From contig CALUIN010000015.1 in the NCBI GenBank assembly GCA_944320745.1, positions 1 through 38,327 of the forward strand: DNA of 38,327 nucleotides, in the 5' to 3' direction. The notes below the pieces were generated by a model. That model worked only from the letters and a program-made list of their open reading frames with translations. It was not told where the DNA came from and did not search any database. Both the position numbers and the translations under genes were made by a program. This document shows, piece after piece, positions 26,319-35,445 of this stretch (position 1 is the stretch's first letter; each line of letters begins with the position of its first letter). The stretch is from an uncultured Alloprevotella sp. GTDB taxonomy: Bacteria; Bacteroidota; Bacteroidia; Bacteroidales; Bacteroidaceae.

Positions 26319-29164
26319 TTGAGTTCGTTTTTCAGGAACGGCGCAGTGTGGCCCAACCCCGAGGCGGCCACCTGCTCGGGCGTACCGGCGACGACGATCT
26401 GTCCGCCGCCGCGTCCGCCCTCCGGACCCAGGTCGATGACGTAATCGGCCGACTTGATGACATCCAGATTGTGCTCGATGACTATCACCGTGTTGCCGCG
26501 GTCGGCGAGGCGGTTCAGGACGCCGAGCAGTACGCGGATGTCCTCGAAGTGTAGCCCCGTGGTCGGTTCGTCTAATATATATATGGTGCGGCCGGTGTCG
26601 CGCTTGGCCAGTTCGGTGGCCAGCTTCACGCGCTGGCTTTCGCCGCCGGAAAGCGTTGTCGAAGACTGTCCGAGCTTAATGTAGCCCAGCCCGACGTCTT
26701 GCAGCACCTTTATTTTGTGCAGGATACTGGGGACGTTCTCAAAGAACTCGACCGCGCGGTTGATGGTCATGTCCAGCACGTCGGCGATGCTCTTGCCCTT
26801 GAATCGGACTTCGAGCGTCTCGTGGTTATAGCGTTTGCCGTGGCATACTTCGCAGGGGACGTACACATCGGGCAGGAAATTCATTTCTATGGTCTTGTAA
26901 CCGTTGCCCTTGCAGGCTTCGCAGCGTCCGCCGCGGACGTTGAAGGAGAAGCGCCCGGGCTTGTAGCCGCGCATTTTCGCTTCGGGCAGGCCGACGAAGA
27001 GGGCGCGGATGTCGGCGAACACGCCGGTGTAGGTGGCGGGGTTGGAACGGGGCGTGCGGCCCAAGGGGCTCTGGTCTACGGCCACGACCTTGTCCACGGC
27101 GTCGAGCCCCTCGATGGCCTCGTAGGGCAAGGGCTCGCGCAACGAGTGGTAGAAACGCTGCGAGAGGATGGGCAGCAGTGTGTCGTTGATGAGCGTGCTT
27201 TTCCCGCTTCCCGAAACGCCGGAGACGCAGATGAGCGTTCCCAGGGGAAAGTCGGCCGTCACGCGCTTAAGGTTGTTGCCGCTGGCGCCGACGAGCCGCA
27301 GGTGGCTGCCGTTGCCGGCGCGGCGCCGGGCCGGGATGGCGATGGACTGGCTGCCGTTCAGGTAGGCCGCCGTAAGGGTGTCGCGGTGAAGCATCTCGGC
27401 GGGCGTGCCCTGGAACACGACTTCGCCGCCCAGGCGCCCGGCCCGGGGGCCCATGTCTATGATATAGTCGGCCGAGAGCATCATATCCTTGTCGTGCTCC
27501 ACGACGACGACCGTGTTGCCCAAGTCGCGCAGCCGCTTGAGCGAATCGATGAGGCGCACGTTGTCGCGCTGATGAAGTCCGATGCTGGGCTCGTCGAGTA
27601 TGTAGAGTACGTTGACCAGCTGCGAGCCTATCTGCGTGGCCAAGCGGATGCGCTGGCTCTCGCCGCCGGAAAGGGTCATGGTGGCGCGGTTAAGCGAGAG
27701 GTAGTCCAGGCCTACGTCGAGCAGGAACTTCAGGCGCGAGCGCAGTTCCTTGAGTATTTCGCGGGCTATGGCGCCGCTCTTTTTGTTGACCTTCGTCTCT
27801 ACGCCGTCGAGCCATTCGTAGAGTCCGGCCACGTCCATGGAGGACAGTTCGTAGATGTTCTTGCCGTTGAAGCGGTAGCTGAGGGCCTCGCGATTGAGGC
27901 GTGCGCCGTGACAAAGGGGACACACGGACGTTTTCGAGAACTGGTCGGCCCATTTTTGCGCCGCGGCAGTCATTTCGTCGGCGGCCATGCGCTCGATGTA
28001 CTTCGCCAGGCCGTCGAACTCCACGTAGTAGTCGTCCGTTGTGTGGGCCATGGCCGCGGGGATGCGTATCCGGTCCGCCGACCCGCTGAACACTTCGTCG
28101 AGCGCCTCCTCCGGCACTTCGGCCAGCGGCGTGTCCAAGTCGCAGCCATAGAGCGCCAGCACGGCGGCCACTTCCCAGAAGATAAAGGCGTTGCGGTACT
28201 TCCCCAGCGGGACGAGCCCGCCCTGGCGGATGCTGAGCGAGGGGTTGGGCATCACCTTCTCGCGATCGATGACGCTGACATAGCCCAAGCCCTTGCACTT
28301 CGGGCAGGCGCCCTGCGCGGAGTTAAAGGAAAAGTTGTGGGGAGCCGGCTCGCGGTATGAGATGCCCGAGGTGGGACACATCAGCCGCTTGGAATAATAG
28401 CGTGCGTCGCCGGTCGTGTCGTCCAGGATAAGCATCAGGCCGTTCCCCTGCTCCATCGTCCGGGCCACGCTTTTGCGGAGGCGCTCGCCGTCCTTTGCGC
28501 GGACCACGAGCTTATCCACCACGACTTCGATGTCGTGGTTTTTGTACCGGTCCACCTTCATGCCGGCCGTCACCTCACGGATCTGTCCGTCGACGCGCAC
28601 GGTCAGGTAGCCCTTGCGCCTCACCGTCTCGAACAGCTCCCGGTAATGCCCCTTGCGGTTCTTCACGAGCGGGGCCAGGAGGTAAGCCTTATGCCCTTCG
28701 TAATGGTCCAGGATGAGGCGGATTATCTGCTCCTCGGTGTATTTCACCATGCGCTCGCCCGTGACGTAGCTGTAGGCTTCGCCGGCACGGGCATAGAGGA
28801 GGCGGAGGAAGTCATAGATTTCCGTCACCGTCCCCACCGTGGAGCGCGGATTCTTGTTCGTCGTCTTCTGCTCGATGCTGATCACTGGGCTCAAGCCGGT
28901 GATTTTGTCCACATCGGGCCGCTCCAGATTGTCCAGGAAGTTACGGGCATAGGCCGAGAAAGTCTCGATGTAGCGCCGCTGTCCTTCGGCATAAAGCGTA
29001 TCGAACGCCAGCGAACTCTTGCCGCTGCCGCTCAGCCCGGTAATGACGGTCAAGGAATTACGGGGCAGGCGCACGTCCACGTTTTTCAGATTGTGTACGC
29101 GCGCGCCCCAAATTTCTATCCAGTCTTTCTCTTCCATCTGATTGTCTGGTCCGCCGGAACTCAT
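26315..29164 (-). CDS. uvrA: Excinuclease ABC subunit A
   Basis: UvrA (949 aa) is the damage-sensing ATPase of nucleotide excision repair. Two ABC modules are seen: Walker A GLSGSGKSS (43-51) and GVSGSGKST, with signatures LSGGESQRIRLA and LSGGESQRVKLA and the Walker B blocks LDEPSIGLH and LDEPTTGLH. The C-terminal zinc site is intact (CEACKGNG with CEVCHGKR). The first zinc site reads CPTS (263-266) with CPKC (287-290), so one of its four Cys is Ser. The ATG overlaps the T9SS-cargo stop (ATGA); Met10 is an alternative start. UvrB and UvrC are not in the window. Confidence 0.96.
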   Translation of the reverse strand: MSSGGPDNQMEEKDWIEIWGARVHNLKNVDVRLPRNSLTVITGLSGSGKSSLAFDTLYAEGQRRYIETFSAYARNFLDNLERPDVDKITGLSPVISIEQKTTNKNPRSTVGTVTEIYDFLRLLYARAGEAYSYVTGERMVKYTEEQIIRLILDHYEGHKAYLLAPLVKNRKGHYRELFETVRRKGYLTVRVDGQIREVTAGMKVDRYKNHDIEVVVDKLVVRAKDGERLRKSVARTMEQGNGLMLILDDTTGDARYYSKRLMCPTSGISYREPAPHNFSFNSAQGACPKCKGLGYVSVIDREKVMPNPSLSIRQGGLVPLGKYRNAFIFWEVAAVLALYGCDLDTPLAEVPEEALDEVFSGSADRIRIPAAMAHTTDDYYVEFDGLAKYIERMAADEMTAAAQKWADQFSKTSVCPLCHGARLNREALSYRFNGKNIYELSSMDVAGLYEWLDGVETKVNKKSGAIAREILKELRSRLKFLLDVGLDYLSLNRATMTLSGGESQRIRLATQIGSQLVNVLYILDEPSIGLHQRDNVRLIDSLKRLRDLGNTVVVVEHDKDMMLSADYIIDMGPRAGRLGGEVVFQGTPAEMLHRDTLTAAYLNGSQSIAIPARRRAGNGSHLRLVGASGNNLKRVTADFPLGTLICVSGVSGSGKSTLINDTLLPILSQRFYHSLREPLPYEAIEGLDAVDKVVAVDQSPLGRTPRSNPATYTGVFADIRALFVGLPEAKMRGYKPGRFSFNVRGGRCEACKGNGYKTIEMNFLPDVYVPCEVCHGKRYNHETLEVRFKGKSIADVLDMTINRAVEFFENVPSILHKIKVLQDVGLGYIKLGQSSTTLSGGESQRVKLATELAKRDTGRTIYILDEPTTGLHFEDIRVLLGVLNRLADRGNTVIVIEHNLDVIKSADYVIDLGPEGGRGGGQIVVAGTPEQVAASGLGHTAPFLKNELK

Positions 29165-29862
29165 TCGGCGACTCCGCTGCTCTCGGAGTATCCGCGCAGT
29201 ATGTTGATTACTTTCTTGATGTTATAGTCGCGTCCGTCCGCGCCGCGCGCCTTGAGAACGAGGTAATAGGCGCCGTCCGGCACGTCCGATCCGCCGCTTT
29301 TCCCGTCCCAGCCTTCTGCGGGGTCGTTCCACTCGTAGAGTTTACGCCCCCAGCGGTTGAACACTTGCGCCCGGAACGAGACAATGCTCTCGTAGCCGTC
29401 CTTCACTTTGAACACATCGTTCACGCCGTCGCCGTTGGGCGTGAAGGCGTTGGGCACCTCCAGGCGCGACTCGCTGATGTTTATGGTGAACGGTTGGTCC
29501 ATCTCGTACTCCAGCGTGTCAGTCCCGAGGACGAAGCTCACGAGCAGGGTCACCGTAAAGGCGCCGCTTTCCACGAAGGTGTACTCCGTTTCCGCATCGT
29601 AGCGCACGATGAACGGTTCGGCCTGTCCGTCGCGGCGGAACTGCCATTCATAATAAGGAGTGTACTGCCCCTCATCGGTCACGTTGGCAGCGAAGCGGGC
29701 CGTCATCGGGGCCGAGCCGTCGAAGGCCGTTTCTTCCGTCTCGCTGCCGTCCGCCGCTACGATGGTCATCGTCGGCCCGGCCGAGGGCAACGTCTGCGCG
29801 GCGGCCCAGAGCGGACAGAAGGCCGCCCCCAGGAGCAACAGGGACAGGAGAATACGGGGCAT
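29161..29862 (-). CDS. Small T9SS cargo with type-B (gliding-motility-associated) C-terminal domain
   Basis: A 233-residue secreted protein. A signal peptide (MPRILLSLLLLGAAFCPLWA) is followed by a short PKD/Ig-like beta region (about 30-130, YYEWQFRRDGQAEPFIV). The C-terminal domain of about 90 residues starts LEVPNAFTPNGDGVNDVFKV (about 135-154) and continues VFNRWGRKLYEW and DVPDGAYYLVLKARG. This is the type-B sorting domain of the type IX secretion system, which delivers proteins across the outer membrane. The ATG at 29862 is used because the longer frame (29895) starts upstream of the promoter. Coupled to uvrA by ATGA overlap. Function of the short N-terminal part is unknown. Confidence 0.85.
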   Translation of the reverse strand: MPRILLSLLLLGAAFCPLWAAAQTLPSAGPTMTIVAADGSETEETAFDGSAPMTARFAANVTDEGQYTPYYEWQFRRDGQAEPFIVRYDAETEYTFVESGAFTVTLLVSFVLGTDTLEYEMDQPFTINISESRLEVPNAFTPNGDGVNDVFKVKDGYESIVSFRAQVFNRWGRKLYEWNDPAEGWDGKSGGSDVPDGAYYLVLKARGADGRDYNIKKVINILRGYSESSGVAE

Positions 29863-29878
29863 AGAATCGATTTTCCTG

Positions 29879-29886
29879 CAAAGATA
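29879..29886 (-). promoter_or_regulatory. -7 promoter element of the T9SS cargo-uvrA operon
   Basis: Minus-strand TATCTTTG matches TAnnTTTG and lies 16 bp before the ATG at 29862, implying a very short leader. It fixes the start codon downstream of 29879. No TTTG at -33. Confidence 0.65.
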
Positions 29887-29987
29887 GTGAATCACGGGAG
29901 ATTGAGATGTTAAATCGTCAGAATTTATTGTGCGCTTGTGACAGAATCCTGCTTTCCGCGGAGCCTGGCGGGGGTGCGAAACAAGAA

Positions 29988-30017
29988 CTCCCCGCCGGCA
30001 CTGCTGCCGGCGGGGAG
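29988..30017 (-). terminator. Terminator of pnp
   Basis: A perfect 13-bp GC stem (CTCCCCGCCGGCA and complement, 4-nt loop) is followed on the minus strand by TTCTTGTTTC. It is about 45 bp past the pnp stop codon. Confidence 0.75.
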
Positions 30018-30061
30018 GCTGCGGGCCTTGGCCCGTTATGGTATCTGTCGCGACCCGTGCC

Positions 30062-32278
30062 TTAGCGGCGCTCGCGGCGCGGTCCGCGGTGGTCGGCTCC
30101 GCCCTCGCGGCGCGGACGGCGCGCGGGGCGCTCCTCCCAGCCTTCGGGCTTCTCCTCGAGTACGCGATGGGACAGGCGGAACTTGCCCGTCTTCTCGTCT
30201 ATCTCAAGCAGCTTCACCTTGATCATGTCGCCTTCCTTGATGCCGGCGTCCTCCACGCTCTCGAGGCGCGTCCAGCTGATCTCGCTGATGTGGAGCAGGC
30301 CTTCGCGTCCGGGCATGAACTCTACGAAGCAGCCGTAGGGCATGATGCTCACCACTTTCGCGTCGTACACCTCGCCCACTTCGGGGATGGCTACGATGGC
30401 GCGGATCTTGGCCACGGCGGCGTCGATGCTTTCCTTGTTGGGCGCGCTCACCTGCACCTTGCCCACGCCGTCTTCCTCGTCGATGGTGATCGTAGCGCCG
30501 GTGTCCTCCTGCATGCCTTGGATAATCTTTCCGCCCGGGCCGATGACGGCGCCGATGAACTCCTTCGGAATCTCGAAGGCCTCGATGCGCGGCACCTGGG
30601 GCTTGAAGTCGGGACGCGGAGCGGGCATGGCCTCGTTCAGCTTGCCGAGGATGAACTCGCGGCCGGCCTTGGCCTGCATCAAGGCTTTTTCCAGGATTTC
30701 GTAGGAAAGCCCGTCACACTTGATGTCCATCTGCGTAGCGGTCAGGCCCTTGGCCGTACCGGTTGTCTTGAAGTCCATGTCGCCCAAGTGGTCCTCGTCG
30801 CCGAGGATGTCGGAGAGGACGGCATACTTCTCCTCGCCGGGGTTCTTGATAAGGCCCATGGCGATGCCGCTGACGGGGGCCTGGATGGGCACACCGGCGT
30901 CGAGCAGTGCGAGCGTTCCGGCGCAGACGGTGGCCATGGAGCTGGAGCCGTTGCTTTCCAGGATATCGCTCACCACGCGGACCGTGTAGGGGAAGTCTGC
31001 GGGAATCTGTCCCTTCAGCGCGCGCCAAGCCAAGTGGCCGTGGCCGATCTCGCGGCGGCCCACGCCGCGCTGCGCCTTGGCCTCGCCCGTGGAGAAGGGC
31101 GGGAAGTTATAGTGGAGCAGGAAGCGCATGTAGCTCTTGTCGAGCACGTCGTCCACCAGCTTCTCGTCGAGTTTCGTGCCCAGGGTGCACGTGGCCAGGG
31201 CCTGCGTCTCGCCGCGGGTGAAGATGGCCGAGCCGTGAGGTCCGGGCAGGGGGTCGATCTCGCACCAGATGGGGCGGATTTCCGTCGTGGCGCGTCCGTC
31301 GAGGCGCTTGCCCTCGTCCAGGATGCAGCGGCGCATGGCGTCGCGCTCCACATCGTGGTAGTAGCGGTCCACGAGGGCGTTCTTCTCCTCGAGCTCGTCG
31401 GGCGTCAGGTCGGGATGGGCGGCTGCATAGCGCTCCTTGAAGTCCTCGCGAATCTGCATGAAGGCGTCCTCGCGCTGGTGCTTGTCGTGGTCGCCGGCCT
31501 CGGCGATGGCGTAGGCGGGCGCGTAGCATTCGTTCTTCACCTGCTCGCGCAGTTCCTCGTCGTTCACCTCGTGGCAGTATTCGCGCTTCACGTCGGTGCC
31601 CAGTTCCTTGGAGAGTTCCTTCTGCAGGCGGCACATGGGCTTGATGGCCTCGTGGGCCACCTTGAGGGCTTCGAGCAGTGCGCTCTCGGGCACTTCCTTC
31701 ATCTCGCCCTCCACCATCATGATGTTCTCCTCCGTAGCGCCGACCATGATGTCCATATCGGCCTTCTCCAGCTGCTCGAAGGTGGGGTTCACGACATACT
31801 TCCCGTCGATGCGGGCCACGCGGACCTCGGAGATGGGGCCCTCAAAGGGGATGTCGGAGCAGGCCAGGGCGGCTGAGGCGGCAAAGCCGGCCAGCGCGTC
31901 GGGCATGTCCACGCCGTCGGCCGAGAAGAGCGTGATGTTGACGTAAACCTCTGCATGGTAGTTGCTGGGGAAGAGGGGGCGCAGCGCGCGGTCCACCAGG
32001 CGCGAAGTCAGGATCTCGTAGTCCGAGGCGCGGCCTTCGCGCTTGGTGAAGCCGCCGGGGAAACGTCCTGCGGCGGCGTATTTTTCCTTGTAGTCGCATT
32101 GGAGCGGCATGAAGTCCGTTCCGGGCACTGCGTCCTTGGCAGCGCAGACTGTGGCCAGCAACATCGTGTTGTTCAGGCGGAGCATGACGGCTCCGTCCGC
32201 CTGTTTGGCCAGCTTGCCGGTCTCGATGCTGATGATGCGTCCATCAGGCAACTCGACGGTTTTCGTAATCACGTTCAT
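30062..32278 (-). CDS. pnp: Polyribonucleotide nucleotidyltransferase
   Basis: PNPase (738 aa) degrades RNA 3'-to-5' by phosphorolysis. Two RNase PH-like domains are linked by an alpha-helical segment; [25 protein letters not shown] and [20 protein letters not shown] are core motifs. A KH domain follows (about 563-625, [16 protein letters not shown] with the GxxG loop), then an S1 domain (about 640-712, [20 protein letters not shown]). The tail after about 715 is Arg/Pro/Gly-rich and may bind RNA or a partner. Length is usual. Transcribed alone, with own promoter and terminator. Confidence 0.97.
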   Translation of the reverse strand: MNVITKTVELPDGRIISIETGKLAKQADGAVMLRLNNTMLLATVCAAKDAVPGTDFMPLQCDYKEKYAAAGRFPGGFTKREGRASDYEILTSRLVDRALRPLFPSNYHAEVYVNITLFSADGVDMPDALAGFAASAALACSDIPFEGPISEVRVARIDGKYVVNPTFEQLEKADMDIMVGATEENIMMVEGEMKEVPESALLEALKVAHEAIKPMCRLQKELSKELGTDVKREYCHEVNDEELREQVKNECYAPAYAIAEAGDHDKHQREDAFMQIREDFKERYAAAHPDLTPDELEEKNALVDRYYHDVERDAMRRCILDEGKRLDGRATTEIRPIWCEIDPLPGPHGSAIFTRGETQALATCTLGTKLDEKLVDDVLDKSYMRFLLHYNFPPFSTGEAKAQRGVGRREIGHGHLAWRALKGQIPADFPYTVRVVSDILESNGSSSMATVCAGTLALLDAGVPIQAPVSGIAMGLIKNPGEEKYAVLSDILGDEDHLGDMDFKTTGTAKGLTATQMDIKCDGLSYEILEKALMQAKAGREFILGKLNEAMPAPRPDFKPQVPRIEAFEIPKEFIGAVIGPGGKIIQGMQEDTGATITIDEEDGVGKVQVSAPNKESIDAAVAKIRAIVAIPEVGEVYDAKVVSIMPYGCFVEFMPGREGLLHISEISWTRLESVEDAGIKEGDMIKVKLLEIDEKTGKFRLSHRVLEEKPEGWEERPARRPRREGGADHRGPRRERR

Positions 32279-32326
32279 CTGGTTGGATTTCTAATGTTTT
32301 AATGCTATATTCTTCTCTAAATCGCG

Positions 32327-32334
32327 CAAAATTA
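32327..32334 (-). promoter_or_regulatory. -7 promoter element of pnp
   Basis: Minus-strand TAATTTTG matches TAnnTTTG, 48 bp before the pnp ATG. The leader is AT-rich with no strong fold. No TTTG at -33. Confidence 0.6.
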
Positions 32335-32395
32335 CCAATTTATTTTGAGCGGGAACCGCGCGCGCGGCATTTTTTTCAGAATATTGACGCACGGG

Positions 32396-32479
32396 GCCGC
32401 CGCACACGGGGCTAAGGGGAATTTTTACGGGGCTTAGCCCCGTGCCGACGGCAATAGGGCCCGTAGCGACGGCGCTTGA
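32396..32479 (-). repeat. 21-bp tandem repeat array, copy D (4 units)
   Basis: Read on the minus strand, units start at 32479 (TCAAGCGCCGTCGCTACG), 32458 (CCTATTGCCGTC), 32437 (CTAAGCCCCGTA) and 32416 (CTTAGCCCCGTG). Phasing is exactly 21 bp; two further hairpins arise because neighbouring units are partly self-complementary (12-bp stem 32405-32416 with 32433-32444). The array lies between the divergent promoters of pnp and the macroglobulin-like gene. A weaker fifth unit may follow to 32500. Confidence 0.75.
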
Positions 32480-32615
32480 GGAAACGGGCGGCGCGACGGT
32501 CGGCGACAGCGTGGGGCGGCGCTCCGGAGGCACCGCGGAGGGCCTTTTTGCGATTTTTCACGCCGCACGCTTGGCCGGTCCGCCGCGATGTCCTATATTG
32601 CGCCAATTTTGGCGC

Positions 32616-32641
32616 CGGCCGGACCTCCCCGCGTCCGGCCG
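32616..32641 (+). promoter_or_regulatory. Leader hairpin upstream of the macroglobulin-like gene
   Basis: CGGCCGGAC pairs with GTCCGGCCG (8-nt loop) and is followed by CGGTTTTGTATTT, 36 bp before the ATG at 32677. A near -7 element (TATATTGC, 32594-32601) lies just upstream and would put the hairpin in the 5' leader. A second small palindrome (GCGCCAATTTTGGCGC) is at 32600-32615. This could be an attenuator or an mRNA-stabilising structure. Confidence 0.4.
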
Positions 32642-32676
32642 CGGTTTTGTATTTCCTTAAAAAACCTATACCGCAC

Positions 32677-35361
32677 ATGAAACGATTCTGTTCCTTCCTC
32701 TTCGTCCTGCTGGCCCTCACGGCCGCCGCCCAGCGGCCGGATGCCGAGGCCCTCTTCGCCCGCTTCAAGGCCGCGGCGGGGTTCGACTTCCGCTATCCGC
32801 GGGAGAAGGTGTACCTGCACCTGGACAACAACGCCTACATGGAGGGCGAGACGCTCTGGTTCAAGGCCTACGTGGTGCGGGCCTCGACGCTGCAGCCCTC
32901 GGGCCTGAGCCGCGTGCTCTACGTGGACCTGCTCAACGCCTCGGGGCAGCTGATGGACCGCCGCCTGCTGCGCGTGGACAGCCTGGGGCAGGCCCACGGG
33001 GAGTTCGACCTGACGCTGCCCGTCCGCTCGGGCTATTATGAAGTGCGGGCCTATACGCGCGAGATGGTGAACTGGGGCCGCGAGGCCTGCTTCTCGCGCG
33101 TGGTCCCCGTGTTCAGGAGCCCCGAGCGCAACCCGAAGAAGCTGCGCGCGGCCGACATCGCCGCCGGCCGCCTCGGCGTGACGCCGCCGGACAGCAGCCT
33201 GGACCTGCCGGGCTGGGCACGGCGGCCGGAGGCGCCCGCCGCGGAGCGGGGCTATGCCCTGGAGTTCTACCCTGAAGGAGGCAACCGCGTGGCGGGACTG
33301 GCGCAGCGCGTGGCCTTCCGCCTGACCGACGCGCAGGGCCGGCCGCTGCACGACACGCTCCGCCTGTGCCGCGCGGACGGAACGGAGCTGCAGCGCCTCG
33401 TAAGCGGGCACGAAGGCATGGGGCGCTTCGTCCTGCCGGCCGACTTCGACGAAGGCTATGCCGCCGTGGGCAGCGGGCGCCGCGAGGCCCGCTTCGAACT
33501 GCCCGCCCCCGTGGCGCAGGAGGAGTTTGTCATGGCGGCGGACCGCACGGACGGCGGACTGGAGGTCATCCTGGCGGGCCGCGACGCCGCCCACGGCGGT
33601 CACACGGCCGGCCTGTTGGGCCTGGCGGTGTTCTGCCGCGAGGAGGCGTGCTACTTCGACACGCTGACGCTCGGCGCGGAGCCGGCGGCCCTCCTCATCC
33701 CCGACGCCGCGCTCCACGGCGGCGTGAACCGCATCGAGCTCTTCGACCAGCAGGGGCGCAGCCTGTGCCGCCGCCTCGTCTGGCACGACGCGCCCCAGCG
33801 GCAGCTACAGCTCTGCGTGCGGCAAAGCCGGGTGGCCTACGATGCCTTCTCGCCCGTGGCGCTCGAACTGGAGCTGAAGGATGCCGACGGCCGCCCGGTG
33901 CAGACGCGCTTCTCCCTGTCCGTGCGCGACGGCGGCGGCGACCTGGCTGCCGGCACGGGCACCGACGCGGCCACGGACCTGCTGCTAGCCTCGGAACTGA
34001 AGGGCTACGTACACGACCCGGCCTACTACTTCGCTGCGGCCGACGAACGGCGGCGGGCCGACCTGGACCTGCTGCTCATGGTGCAGGGCTGGACGGCCAA
34101 CACGTTCGAGACCATGTGCGGCCGCGACTCGTTCCGCCTGCAGGAGCCCATCGAGGAGAATCTGACGCTCAACGGGCGCGTATTCCGGGACAACGACCGC
34201 GAAGAGCCCTGCCCGGGCCTGGACCTGAGTCTGAAAATGTACACCCGCGACGGCGGCGCCCTCGACGCGCAGACGCGCACCGACGCGCAAGGACGCTTCG
34301 CCTTTGTCTCTGCCGTAGACTTCACGGGCGACTGGATCGCGCAGTTCTACACGACGGACGCCGACGGCCGGAAGCAGTGGAGCCGCATCGCCCTGGACCG
34401 CTGGTTTGAGCCGGAGCAGCGGCGGCTCGACCCGCGCGAGACGGAGGTGCGCCCTCCCCTTGCGCCGGCGGCCCCGGCCGACGTCGCGGCCGAACGGCCG
34501 GACACCTTCGCCTGGCGCGACACCATCCCACGCTACGTGGCCAGCGAGCTGCACGAGGCCGTCGTCACCCACCGGAACCGCTACCGCGGATTCACGGGCA
34601 ACCGCTACACCTGGAACGGCGGCGAGGAGGCGGGCATGCGGCAGTGCGACATCTTCTACGACATCACCCGCGCCGTGGAGCGCTGCAAGGATGCCGGGCA
34701 CAATCCGGGCTACATCATGGACTTTCTGGCCTATCTGGACAACAACGCCAGCGTGGACCGCAACTTCGACCCTGCGGCCGACGCGCCGGACCGCAGCATC
34801 GACGTGGGCGTGGACTACGGCCCGACGCGCCAGGAACAGACAGCCGCCGAGATGGAACTGGACCAGACGGAGCGGAACGAGTCCGACCGCCTGCTCTACC
34901 GCAACCGCCCGGCCACGATCTACGTGAACAACGAGACGCCGAAACTCGACGTGGGCACGCTGCTGGCCGAGGAAGTGAAGTCCGTAGCCGTGGCGCGCCG
35001 CGGGGCCCGGAGCAGCCACATCACCGGCAGCCCGGGCGGAGCCGCCGACGGCGGGACGTGGAGCGTCTATATTTATGAGGACCCGGACTATTACCGCTTC
35101 CGCGGACAGAAGGGCGTGGAGCGCCGCCACGTGGAGGGCTACAGCCGGCCCCGCGCCTTCTACAGCCCGAGCTACCGCGGACTGGACGAACCGGAAGCCT
35201 GGGACGTGCGCCGCACGCTCTTCTGGGAACCTGACGTGCAGACCGACGCGTCGGGCCGCGCCTCGGCCGTGTTCTTCACCAACGCCCGCGGGCGGGTGAC
35301 GCTGCGCGTGTCGGCCCACGGCGTGACGCCGGACGGCCGCTTTGTGGACTACGAGCGGTGA
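32677..35361 (+). CDS. Secreted macroglobulin (MG2)-like protein with plug-like C-terminal region
   Basis: An 894-residue exported protein. A signal peptide (MKRFCSFLFVLLALTAAAQ) is followed by an MG2-type beta domain with the block PREKVYLHLDNNAYMEGETL (about 39-58), seen in Bacteroidales alpha-2-macroglobulin-like and TonB-receptor-associated proteins. A carboxypeptidase-regulatory-like segment (LTLNGRVF) lies about residue 500. A stretch resembling a TonB plug (RPATIYVNNETPKLDVG, about 745-761, then EEVKSVAVARRGARS) comes near the end. There is no beta-barrel. Start at 32677 gives a clean signal peptide; the longer frame from 32476 crosses the repeat array. Very GC-rich. Molecular role unknown. 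Confidence 0.8.
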   Translation: MKRFCSFLFVLLALTAAAQRPDAEALFARFKAAAGFDFRYPREKVYLHLDNNAYMEGETLWFKAYVVRASTLQPSGLSRVLYVDLLNASGQLMDRRLLRVDSLGQAHGEFDLTLPVRSGYYEVRAYTREMVNWGREACFSRVVPVFRSPERNPKKLRAADIAAGRLGVTPPDSSLDLPGWARRPEAPAAERGYALEFYPEGGNRVAGLAQRVAFRLTDAQGRPLHDTLRLCRADGTELQRLVSGHEGMGRFVLPADFDEGYAAVGSGRREARFELPAPVAQEEFVMAADRTDGGLEVILAGRDAAHGGHTAGLLGLAVFCREEACYFDTLTLGAEPAALLIPDAALHGGVNRIELFDQQGRSLCRRLVWHDAPQRQLQLCVRQSRVAYDAFSPVALELELKDADGRPVQTRFSLSVRDGGGDLAAGTGTDAATDLLLASELKGYVHDPAYYFAAADERRRADLDLLLMVQGWTANTFETMCGRDSFRLQEPIEENLTLNGRVFRDNDREEPCPGLDLSLKMYTRDGGALDAQTRTDAQGRFAFVSAVDFTGDWIAQFYTTDADGRKQWSRIALDRWFEPEQRRLDPRETEVRPPLAPAAPADVAAERPDTFAWRDTIPRYVASELHEAVVTHRNRYRGFTGNRYTWNGGEEAGMRQCDIFYDITRAVERCKDAGHNPGYIMDFLAYLDNNASVDRNFDPAADAPDRSIDVGVDYGPTRQEQTAAEMELDQTERNESDRLLYRNRPATIYVNNETPKLDVGTLLAEEVKSVAVARRGARSSHITGSPGGAADGGTWSVYIYEDPDYYRFRGQKGVERRHVEGYSRPRAFYSPSYRGLDEPEAWDVRRTLFWEPDVQTDASGRASAVFFTNARGRVTLRVSAHGVTPDGRFVDYER

Positions 35362-35385
35362 GCCGACCTGCCGGCCGCATACGCC

Positions 35386-35423
35386 GATGGCCCGCCCCGG
35401 ATTAGTCTCCGGAGCGGGCCATC
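35386..35423 (+). terminator. Terminator of the macroglobulin-like gene
   Basis: GATGGCCCGC pairs with GCGGGCCATC, extended by CCGGA/TCCGG past one mismatch, with a 6-nt loop. GCATTTCTTTC follows on the plus strand. It lies 25 bp after the stop, between convergent genes, and may serve both. Confidence 0.7.
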
Positions 35424-35445
35424 GCATTTCTTTCGGGCGCCGCGT

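Noticed and set aside
32476-32676. 67-residue extension of the macroglobulin-like protein
   Set aside because: It would begin inside repeat array D and cross the leader hairpin; the Met at 32677 starts a clean signal peptide.
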